Source of the DNA: Paraburkholderia polaris
Lineage (GTDB): Bacteria; Pseudomonadota; Gammaproteobacteria; Burkholderiales; Burkholderiaceae
Direction: 5' to 3'
Assembly (NCBI RefSeq): GCF_012927345.1
Contig: NZ_JABBGJ010000054.1
Coordinates: forward strand, 1-64,000
DNA: 64,000 nt
In this document: positions 27,804 to 34,859 of the stretch, in pieces
How positions within the stretch are numbered: position 1 is the stretch's first letter
How the letters are laid out: every line of letters starts with the position of its first letter
Notes under the pieces: model-generated
The model's input: the letters and a program-made list of their open reading frames with translations, nothing else
The model's database searches: none
What the model was told of the DNA's origin: nothing
Position numbers and translations under genes: made by a program

Positions 27804-28280
27804 ATGGGACTCAACGAAGCACCGCTTCTGTTCAACTTCGAAGTCGCGTCTTCGGAGAATTTCACCTACATCCCGATGTCGGTGCGCTTCAATCTCGATC
27901 GCTTCGGGCTGCGCATCACGCTCGCCCAGTGGCAGTTGCTGCCGCTCGAAGACCGCAAGCTGCTGGCGCGGTTTCCGGTCGAGGACGACGCGGAAATCGA
28001 GCCGAATTTCGACCACGCGCTGTTCGAGATGCTGCGCACGCACGCGAATGTCGAGCCGGAGTGGTTCACGCCCGAGGAAGCGCCCGCCTGGCGCCGCACG
28101 GATAGCGTGCCGGACGGCGTCGCGCACCAGGCGGGGCTCGCCGGCCTGCCGTCGCCGGGCGTCGCCCAGTGGGCCGAACTCGACCCGTTCAAGCGCTACG
28201 TGCTCGCCAAATTGTCGCGCAAGCCGGAAGGCAACCACGACTTCGTTCCCGCGATGAGGGAATTCGGTGCGGCCGGCTAG
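27804..28280 (+). CDS. nitrate reductase-associated protein (Nitr_red_assoc family)
   Basis: The 158-residue soluble protein matches the small conserved family often encoded near assimilatory nitrate reductase genes. Markers are FNFEVASSENFTYIPMSVRFNLDRFGLRITLAQWQLLPLEDRKLLARFPV (about 10-59) and the C-terminal WAELDPFKRYVLAKLSRKPEGNHDFVPAMREF. Its function is unknown. Here no nitrate reductase is present, and its neighbour is fdhD, which also serves a molybdoenzyme. The last five codons form the first unit of a 14-bp tandem repeat that runs on past the stop. Confidence 0.8.
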   Translation: MGLNEAPLLFNFEVASSENFTYIPMSVRFNLDRFGLRITLAQWQLLPLEDRKLLARFPVEDDAEIEPNFDHALFEMLRTHANVEPEWFTPEEAPAWRRTDSVPDGVAHQAGLAGLPSPGVAQWAELDPFKRYVLAKLSRKPEGNHDFVPAMREFGAAG

Positions 28281-28364
28281 GTGCGACCGGCTAAGTGCGA
28301 CCGGCTAGGTGCGGCCGGCTAGGCGCGGGCTGGCTAGGTTCGGTCAGCTAAGTCTGGCCGGTTC
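28266..28364. repeat. degenerate 14-bp tandem repeat spanning a stop codon
   Basis: About seven units of GGTGCGRCCGGCTA follow each other: 28266, 28280, 28294 and 28308 are near identical, then three degenerate units run to 28364. The first unit contains the stop codon of the upstream gene. Array length is not a multiple of three per unit, so copy-number change would not alter the protein end. The rest of the 28281-28583 gap shows no gene. Confidence 0.85.
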
Positions 28365-28583
28365 AATTCACCCTCCGGCCGCGTTTCAGTCTCCAAGCGG
28401 GCCAAGAGACCTTCCGGCGCGCAGAGGGCCGCCCCGCGAATTATTTCACCCAGCACCCTCAATCTATTCCGAACCCTGCCGTTATCCATGGGTTGGCGCG
28501 TAAAAAGACTCGACTCGATGCGACCCGACGCACCGAAAGCGACCCCGTGCTCCCGCCCTCAGAACGATTGACGTTCGGAACCC

Positions 28584-31500
28584 ATGACTCCTTTTTTATC
28601 GAAGCGGCTGCTGATCAATCTGGCGGTCGTCGCCGTGGCGATCGGCGCGAACGCGTTCGTCGCCTATACGCAGATTTGCGGTCAGCGCGACGCCGACGCG
28701 CGCATGCTGCGTTCGACGAGCGTGCGTCAGAATCTCGACGCCTACCATACGGCGCTCGACGGCGGGCTGGCCGCGCTCGGCCGTTTCGAAGCCTCGGGTG
28801 AGACTGCGCCTGTCAACGAGGCCGCCGCGATGGCGACCTCGCTGGCCGGCCTGGAGCGCGAGTTGCGCAAAGAACTCGCGGGCGAACCGGCCACGCTCGA
28901 GACGCTCGCCAGACTGAGTGCGGACAGTCACGCGCTGCAACACGATATCGACGATGCGCTGTTGAAGAGTGCCAGCGCCACGCCGAACGAGCCGCGCGCG
29001 TGGGCGGCGTCGACCTATACGCATCTCGGACTGGGTCTCGGCCGCGTGGAAGCCGCTCTGGCGGCGTTGCGCAAGCAGGAGAACGAGGCGTTGCAGACGT
29101 CGCTCGCCGCTTCCGCGAATGAAACCCAGCGTGCCATGTTTCTGCTGATCGTGACGATGCTGGCCGGCAGCGCGCTTCTGATCTTCACGTTCGGCGCCCG
29201 CGAAAGCCGCGCGCGCGAGAAACTGCGCACCGTGCGCGCGCTTGGCCGCAACGACGAGCGTTTTCGCGGCCTGTTCGACGAGCATCCCGTGCCGATGTAC
29301 ATTTTCGATCGCGAGACGCTGCGCTTTCTCGCTGTCAACGCGGCCGCGATCCAGCAATACGGCTACTCGGAAAGCGAATTTCTCGGCATGACGATTCGCG
29401 CGATCCGGCCGAATTCCGAAATCTCGCGCCTCGAATCGCACCTGCAGCGCAGCGACGTCCTGCAACACGGCCGCACGATGGCGGGTATCTGGCACCACCG
29501 GCGCAAAGACGGTTCGATGATCAGTGCCGACATTTCGTATCACGCGCTCAATTTCATGGGCCGCGCCGCCTTCTTCGTGCTGGCCGACGACGTCACCGAA
29601 CAGATCAACGCCGAAGCCGAAGCGCAGCGCTCGAACCAGATGCTCGAGACGGTGATCGACAATATTCCGCAGCGGATTTTCTGGAAGGATCAAGAGTCCC
29701 GCTATCTCGGCTGCAACATGGCATTCGCGCGCGATGCGGGGCTCTCTTACCCTGAGCAGGTAGTGGGCAAGAGCGACAGCGATATGCCGTGGCGCGCCTT
29801 CGCCCGCTTGTTGAACGAGCACGATAACGAGGTGGTAACCACCGGCGTGCCGAAAATGAATTTCGAGGTCGACCTGGTGATCGACGGCGTGCATCGCACC
29901 ACGGTCACGAGCAAGCTGCCGTTCACCGACAGCGACGGCCGCGTGATCGGCGTGCTCGGTTCCTACACGGACATCACCGAGCGCAAGCGCGCCGATCTGG
30001 CTTTGCGTCTGCAAAGCCGCGCGCTCGATGCCAGCGTCAACGCGATTCTGATTACTGCGCCGTCGCCGGCGGGCAATCTGATTGAGTACGTGAACCCCGC
30101 CTTCATGCGTATCACTGGTTACGATCCCGCCGAAGTGATCGGTCACGACTGCCGTGTCCTGCAGCGCGACGACCGTGAACAGGAAGGCGTCGCGTTGATT
30201 CGTCAGGCGCTTGCCGCGAACCGCGAGGTGAGCGCGGTGATGCGCAACTACCGCAAGGATGGCGCGCTGTTCTGGAATCAGCTGTTCATCGCACCGGTGC
30301 CGAACGCGGAGGGCGTGATCACGCATCACATCGGCGTGATCAACGATGTGACGGATCTGATCCGCTATCAGGAACAGCTCGAATACCAGGCCAACTATGA
30401 CAGTCTCACACGGCTGCCAAATCGCAACCTCCTGCGCGATCGCCTGCAGCATGCGTTGATTGTTGCGCAGCGGCATCACAAGGGCGTCGCGGTCGTGTTC
30501 ATCGATCTGGACGGTTTCAAGAACGTCAACGACAGCCTCGGCCATAGCGTCGGCGACCGCCTGCTGAGCGTGGTGGCCGAGCGGCTCGCGCGCTGCACGC
30601 GAACCAGCGACACGGTCGCGCGGCACGGCGGCGACGAGTTCGTGATCGTGCTGACCGATACCGTCGACGAGCAGTCGCTGATCGCGTGGATGGAGCGTGT
30701 GCGCGCGTCGATTTCCGAGCCGGTGTGGCTCGACGGCACTGAGCTGTATGTCGGCTGCAGCATGGGCGCGAGCCTTTTCCCGCAGGACGGCGAAGACGCG
30801 GAAACGCTGATGAAAAAGGCCGACCTCGCGATGTATCGCGCGAAGGACATGGGCCGCAATACGTTCCAGTTCTACCAGCCGGAGATGAACGCGAGCGCGG
30901 GCGCGCGGCTGAATCTCGAACGGCGTTTGCGCCGCGCCTTGCGCGACAACGAATTCCTGCTGCACTACCAGCCGCAGGTGGATATCGTGAGCGGGCAGAT
31001 CGTCGGCACCGAGGCGCTGGTGCGCTGGCGCGATCCGGAAGTCGGATTGGTGCTGCCGTCGTCGTTCATTCCGGTCGCTGAGGAGAGCGGCTTGATCGGG
31101 CCGCTATCGGAATGGGTGTTGCGCGAGGCGTGCCGCCAAAACAAGGCGTGGCAGGACGAAGGTTTGCCGCCGGCGCGGGTATCGGTGAATCTGTCGGCGC
31201 GCGTTTTTCAACAGCGCGATATCGCGAAGCTCGTCATGCAGGTGCTCGCCGAGACGGGGCTCGAGCCGCAGTATCTCGAACTCGAGCTCACCGAAAGCAC
31301 CATCATGCGCAATGCCGAGGAGGCGGTGTCGATGCTCAACGAGCTGCACGCACTCGGCATCGGCCTTGCCATCGACGACTTCGGCACCGGCTATTCGAGT
31401 CTCAGCTATCTGAAGCGCTTCCCGGTGGACCGTTTGAAGATCGACCGTTCGTTCGTGTCGGATATCGGTGTGTCGGGCGACGATGAAACGATCACCTCGG

Positions 31501-31694
31501 CGATCATCGCGCTCGCGCATTCGCTGAAGTTGCAGGTGATTGCTGAAGGCGTGGAGACGTCGGCGCAACTCGACTTCCTTAAAGAGCGCGCGTGCGACGA
31601 GATGCAGGGCTTCTACTTCGCGAAGCCGTTGTCGATCGAGGCAATTTCTGCGTTGTTTCAGGGGGGAGTGGGGCGGGAAGCGGAGGCGGTGTAG
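28584..31694 (+). CDS. membrane-bound PAS–PAS–LOV-like–GGDEF–EAL protein (c-di-GMP turnover)
   Basis: The 1036-residue sensor makes and/or degrades c-di-GMP at the inner membrane. It has TM1 (LLINLAVVAVAIGANAFVAYT, about 9-29), a periplasmic region of about 150 residues, and TM2 (MFLLIVTMLAGSALLIFTFG, about 183-203). PAS1 covers about 224-340 and PAS2 about 345-470. A third, LOV-type PAS domain spans about 478-592, with Cys523 in GHDCRVLQ and NYRKDGALFWN (N555, N565). The GGDEF domain has the intact motif (about 682-686) preceded by an RTSD inhibitory site. The EAL domain has EALVRW (about 810), LELELTES, DDFGTGYSS and AEGVET. Both catalytic motifs look intact, so net activity is unknown. No operon partner is present. 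Confidence 0.95.
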   Translation: MTPFLSKRLLINLAVVAVAIGANAFVAYTQICGQRDADARMLRSTSVRQNLDAYHTALDGGLAALGRFEASGETAPVNEAAAMATSLAGLERELRKELAGEPATLETLARLSADSHALQHDIDDALLKSASATPNEPRAWAASTYTHLGLGLGRVEAALAALRKQENEALQTSLAASANETQRAMFLLIVTMLAGSALLIFTFGARESRAREKLRTVRALGRNDERFRGLFDEHPVPMYIFDRETLRFLAVNAAAIQQYGYSESEFLGMTIRAIRPNSEISRLESHLQRSDVLQHGRTMAGIWHHRRKDGSMISADISYHALNFMGRAAFFVLADDVTEQINAEAEAQRSNQMLETVIDNIPQRIFWKDQESRYLGCNMAFARDAGLSYPEQVVGKSDSDMPWRAFARLLNEHDNEVVTTGVPKMNFEVDLVIDGVHRTTVTSKLPFTDSDGRVIGVLGSYTDITERKRADLALRLQSRALDASVNAILITAPSPAGNLIEYVNPAFMRITGYDPAEVIGHDCRVLQRDDREQEGVALIRQALAANREVSAVMRNYRKDGALFWNQLFIAPVPNAEGVITHHIGVINDVTDLIRYQEQLEYQANYDSLTRLPNRNLLRDRLQHALIVAQRHHKGVAVVFIDLDGFKNVNDSLGHSVGDRLLSVVAERLARCTRTSDTVARHGGDEFVIVLTDTVDEQSLIAWMERVRASISEPVWLDGTELYVGCSMGASLFPQDGEDAETLMKKADLAMYRAKDMGRNTFQFYQPEMNASAGARLNLERRLRRALRDNEFLLHYQPQVDIVSGQIVGTEALVRWRDPEVGLVLPSSFIPVAEESGLIGPLSEWVLREACRQNKAWQDEGLPPARVSVNLSARVFQQRDIAKLVMQVLAETGLEPQYLELELTESTIMRNAEEAVSMLNELHALGIGLAIDDFGTGYSSLSYLKRFPVDRLKIDRSFVSDIGVSGDDETITSAIIALAHSLKLQVIAEGVETSAQLDFLKERACDEMQGFYFAKPLSIEAISALFQGGVGREAEAV

Positions 31695-31724
31695 TTCGGC
31701 TCCTTGCTCCCCGCGGCGGGCGTC

Positions 31725-32339
31725 TCAGACAGCAGGCGTGTCGAGGAACACCGGTAGTTGTTCGGCCACCTCGGAAAACGCTTGCAAGCGTGGATGCGCC
31801 GCCTTGGAGACGATCTCCGGCAAGAACATCTGCGTGAAATTCCACGCGACGGCCACTGTCACGTCCACCGCGCCGAAATGGTTCGGTTCCACCGGCAGTG
31901 CCGCCGACGCGAGGTCCTCTTCGAGTTCGCGGTAAGCGGCGTGCAATTGCGCGGTCACGCGATCGACCCACGGCTCATGCTGTTTGTCCGCCGGACGCAG
32001 ATTGCGTTCATAGACGATCTGCACGCTCTTTTCACAAGCGGCCAGCGCGAGGCCCGTGAGGCGTGCCGCGCGCAGGCAGTGCTCCGGTTGTGACGGAAAG
32101 ATCCGTTGATCCGGCGCGGCGAGCGTGGCGACGTACTGCAGGATCACTGTCGAGTCCATCACCCTCTGGCCGTTGTCGAGGATCAGGGTTGGCGCTTTCA
32201 CGACCGGGTTGATCTTCGCGAAAGCCTCATACGTGCTGAACACGGAAATCGACTGGTGCTCGAAGTCGAGCTTCAGCAACTTCAGGCAGATAGCGACGCG
32301 ACGCACGTAGGGCGAATCCAGCATTCCAATCAGTTTCAT
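31725..32339 (-). CDS. glutathione S-transferase
   Basis: The 204-residue protein has a thioredoxin-like N-terminal domain (MKLIGMLDSPYVRRVAICLKLLKLDFEHQSISVF, then INPVVKAPTLILDNGQRVMDSTVILQYV, where the cis-Pro loop and DST glutathione contact lie) and an alpha-helical C-terminal domain. The first-helix Ser in LDSPYVRR is the likely catalytic residue, a class often annotated YfcF/Gst-like. It is divergent from a LysR regulator gene with 160 bp between starts, so that regulator probably controls it. The substrate is unknown. Confidence 0.88.
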   Translation of the reverse strand: MKLIGMLDSPYVRRVAICLKLLKLDFEHQSISVFSTYEAFAKINPVVKAPTLILDNGQRVMDSTVILQYVATLAAPDQRIFPSQPEHCLRAARLTGLALAACEKSVQIVYERNLRPADKQHEPWVDRVTAQLHAAYRELEEDLASAALPVEPNHFGAVDVTVAVAWNFTQMFLPEIVSKAAHPRLQAFSEVAEQLPVFLDTPAV

Positions 32340-32499
32340 CTCATTCCCGTTAGAAGATCTATATGGCTAGCCCGGACGGGCGAGTGTGCGGTTATTCGCT
32401 TGCCAGGCCGAGCTTGCAGAGTATTAAAACCATAGACTAATCGTCTTGCCGCCGCAAAAAAAGCGACATTAATCGACGATTTACGTCAGAATTTCTTAC
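32340..32499. promoter_or_regulatory. divergent gst/lysR control region
   Basis: The spacer between the two divergent starts is AT-rich compared with its surroundings. It holds related short motifs, attaaaaccatagactaat and cattaatcgacgattta, with repeated TAATCG and an opposing CGATTA-like half. This is the usual place and style for LysR-type T-N11-A sites, but I cannot define the exact operator. Confidence 0.35.
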
Positions 32500-33405
32500 A
32501 TGAAGCCCATTCCACCGCTTACCGCTCTGCGCTGTTTCGAAGCCGTCGCCCGGCTCGGCGGTGTCACGCCGGCCGCGCGGGAATTGCATGTCACGCATTC
32601 GGCGGTCAGTCAGCAGATCAAAGTGCTGGAAGAGTCGATGGGCGTCGCGCTGTTCGTGCGCGAAGCGCGTGGCCTGCGGCTCACCGACGAAGGCCGGCTC
32701 TACGCGCTCGAAATACGCTCGGCGCTGCGCGACATCACGCAGGCGACTCGCCGCGCGCAGGCGCGTCCGCACGAAAGCGAGCTGGTGATCGCGACCGTGC
32801 CGTCGTTCGCGCAGCATTGGCTCGTGCCGCGCCTCGCGGGCTTCCGCGAGGCGCATCCGTACTATCGCGTGCGCCTTCTGACGAATCTGCAGATCGAGGA
32901 TTTTCGGCAGGGCACGAGCGACATCGGCATTCGCATGGGGCAGGGACATTGGCCCGACGTTGCGCAACAGAAACTATTCGACGACGACATGCTCGTGGTC
33001 GCGGCGCCGCATTTCGCGCTCGGGCCGCACGGCCGGTTTCCGCGCACGGCCGAGGACGTGCTCGCGTGTCCGCTGATCTCGAGCCCCGACGCGCCCTGGA
33101 GCGACTGGTGCCAGGCGGCGCAGGTGGCCGAGCCGGCTGCTGAAGCGCTGGTGTTGTCGGCGAACGATTCGAACATCGTGATCGGCGCCGTGCTGCTCGG
33201 GCAGGGCGTCGCGCTCGAGCGGCGCAGCCTCGTCGCCCATGCGCTGGCGCGGGGCGAACTGCTGCAGATCACGGACATCCGTGTGCCGTATCGCTATCCG
33301 TACTGGCTCGTGTGGCAGCAACGCGAGATCCTGAACGCGAAACAGGCGCATTTCGCCCAGTGGATCGACGCGCAGGTCGACGCCTATTTGCGTAGCGGCT
33401 CGTGA
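32500..33405 (+). CDS. LysR-type regulator, GcvA-like
   Basis: The 301-residue protein has the LTTR winged helix-turn-helix, LTALRCFEAVARLGGVTPAARELHVTHSAVSQQIKVLEESMGVALFVRE (about 7-55), where the 'HSAVSQQIKxLE' form is that of the GcvA subgroup. The substrate-binding domain (about 90-300) contains VPSFAQHWLVPRLAGFREAHP and the DIGIRMGQGHWP motif, also GcvA-like. The divergent GST gene is its probable target. The ligand is unknown. Confidence 0.9.
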   Translation: MKPIPPLTALRCFEAVARLGGVTPAARELHVTHSAVSQQIKVLEESMGVALFVREARGLRLTDEGRLYALEIRSALRDITQATRRAQARPHESELVIATVPSFAQHWLVPRLAGFREAHPYYRVRLLTNLQIEDFRQGTSDIGIRMGQGHWPDVAQQKLFDDDMLVVAAPHFALGPHGRFPRTAEDVLACPLISSPDAPWSDWCQAAQVAEPAAEALVLSANDSNIVIGAVLLGQGVALERRSLVAHALARGELLQITDIRVPYRYPYWLVWQQREILNAKQAHFAQWIDAQVDAYLRSGS

Positions 33406-33619
33406 GATTCTGTGCCGATTGGCGCGTGCAGGCCGCCGCTCGCGGGGGATTACCGGTTTCCGGGCGAGTGACAGTCGTATATATTCAAGTTTCCCATCTC
33501 AGACTTCACCGGGAACCACGAAGCATCGATTCACGTGGCGTTGCGCCCGCCTTTCGCTGCTCGCACTCTGTCATGGGCGTTTCGCCGTCGAATATCTGCC
33601 AATCCGACTGGAGAGAAAA

Positions 33620-33958
33620 ATGACGTCTTCACCTGCAAAGAAATGGGCTGTGCTGCTGGCATCGGTTGTACTGAGCGTGGCTTCTGTTGCACCGGCGTTC
33701 GCGCAAAGCGGCGGCGGTGGTGGTGGACCGGCAGGCGACGATTCGGATGTATCGAAGCCGACGGCCGCATCGAAACCTGCGGCTACCACGAAGGCCGAAC
33801 GCAAAGCTGCCCGCAAGCAGGCGCGCGCGAAGAAGAACGCCGAGTTGAAGCAATTGGAGAGCAACGGGTATAACCCGTCGCGCAACGATCCGAACTATCC
33901 GACGGATCTCCAGAACGCGCAGAAGAAAGCGGCGGCGGGCGCGGCTGCGAGTCAGTAA
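33620..33958 (+). CDS. small secreted DUF4148-type protein
   Basis: The 112-residue protein has a clear Sec signal peptide (MTSSPAKKWAVLLASVVLSVASVAPAFAQ, cleavage after AFA near residue 27), a Gly6 stretch, then a Lys/Ala-rich helix (TKAERKAARKQARAKKNAELKQLESNGYNPSRNDPNYPTDLQNAQKKA). The last part matches the DUF4148 signature of numerous small periplasmic proteins in Burkholderia relatives, function unknown. The ATG at 33620 follows a GGAGAG Shine-Dalgarno. The 33406-33619 leader holds a TATATT (33480-33485) that might be a -10 box. Confidence 0.82.
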   Translation: MTSSPAKKWAVLLASVVLSVASVAPAFAQSGGGGGGPAGDDSDVSKPTAASKPAATTKAERKAARKQARAKKNAELKQLESNGYNPSRNDPNYPTDLQNAQKKAAAGAAASQ

Positions 33959-34031
33959 GTGGCTGCGAGCCGGACAGCGGTTGCGGGCCGGATAGCTGTT
34001 GCCGGCTCCGCTGCGCTTGCGCTGGGTGATC

Positions 34032-34087
34032 CTGGCAAACGCAACCCGGCAAACGCAACCCGGCAAACGCAACCTGGCAAACACAAC
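34032..34087. repeat. four-copy 14-bp tandem repeat
   Basis: CYGGCAAACGCAAC is repeated at 34032, 34046, 34060 and 34074, with one or two changes in the outer copies. It lies in the short convergent gap after the DUF4148 gene. The same 14-bp period occurs in an unrelated array at 28266, at another gene end. Confidence 0.9.
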
Positions 34088-34097
34088 GTGTGAAACT

Positions 34098-34124
34098 AAA
34101 CGAGGCGCTCAGGCGCCTCGTTTT
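34098..34124 (+). terminator. bidirectional Rho-independent terminator
   Basis: An 11-bp stem (AAACGAGGCGC, 34098-34108, with GCGCCTCGTTT, 34113-34123) closes a TCAG loop and is followed by T. The A-rich left side lets it act on the minus strand too. It serves the DUF4148 gene (+) and the thioesterase gene (−), which converge here. Confidence 0.85.
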
Positions 34125-34141
34125 CGTTCAATGTCCGCCGT

Positions 34142-34537
34142 TCAATCCAGCGCCGGCAGCGCGCGCGGGCGCCGGTCGCTATCGGTCGCGACATAGGTCA
34201 GGGTCGCTTCGGTGACCTTCACGAGGTCTTCGGTCAGGCTCATGCGCTGCGCGTAGACCTCGACCGCCACCGTCACCGACGTATTGCCCGTCTTGACGAT
34301 ATCCGCGTAAAAGCTCAGCAGATCGCCGACGAACACTGGCTGCTTGAAGACGAACGAATTGACCGCGATGGTCGCCACCCGCCCGTTGGCACGGCGGCTT
34401 GCCGGAATCGAACCGGCGATATCCACTTGCGCCATGATCCAGCCGCCGAATACGTCGCCGTGGACATTCGCGTCCGATGGCTGCGGCACGACGCGCAGCG
34501 CGCAAGGCTTTTGCGGGAGTTGAAGAATATCGGTCAT
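34142..34537 (-). CDS. acyl-CoA thioesterase, YciA-like hot-dog fold
   Basis: The 131-residue protein has the single hot-dog domain of the YciA/BACH group: VPQPSDANVHGDVFGGWIMAQVDIAGSIPASRRANGRVATIAVNSFVFKQPVFVGDLLSFYADIVKTGNTSVTV. The Asn-x-His-Gly-Asp-x-Phe-Gly-Gly motif contains the catalytic Asp. It hydrolyses acyl-CoA to free acid and CoA; the chain range is not predictable. It sits alone between convergent and divergent neighbours. Confidence 0.88.
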   Translation of the reverse strand: MTDILQLPQKPCALRVVPQPSDANVHGDVFGGWIMAQVDIAGSIPASRRANGRVATIAVNSFVFKQPVFVGDLLSFYADIVKTGNTSVTVAVEVYAQRMSLTEDLVKVTEATLTYVATDSDRRPRALPALD

Positions 34538-34859
34538 CGGGGCACCCTTGAAATTCGTAATGGCTTCGTCGGCTCGACAGGCAGGCGGGGGATTTCACGA
34601 CAACTGCACGACACAGCGGCACCACACCGCGGTACGGCCCAAGCGGTACGGCCAGCCGCACGGCCCACGTGCAACCGGTGGCCGGACAGCCCATGAAAAG
34701 CGGCGCCAGCCAGCTTCTGCGACAATAGAAAGATCAGGAATTGTACGGGAAAGCGCCCAGCCGGGTCGCGCGACATGAAGCAGGGTGCCGGGTTTGCACG
34801 CTGCCAGTCGGTGCGCCGCTGCGAACTCCGTCGCTTCCACACTCTCCCCAGCCAATCCC
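34538..34859. other. 322-bp divergent spacer between yciA-like and Atm1-like genes
   Basis: No gene is convincing here. The spacer has two direct copies of GCGGTACGGCC near 34630-34655 and a GCGACAATAG tract near 34718 that could be an extended -10 element for the ABC gene. Open frames on either strand here lack recognisable domains. Confidence 0.4.

Noticed and set aside
28355..28380. tRNA T-arm-like GGTTCAATTC
   Set aside because: The flanking bases do not form the 5-bp T stem, and no anticodon or acceptor stem is present; it is the last degenerate unit of the tandem repeat.
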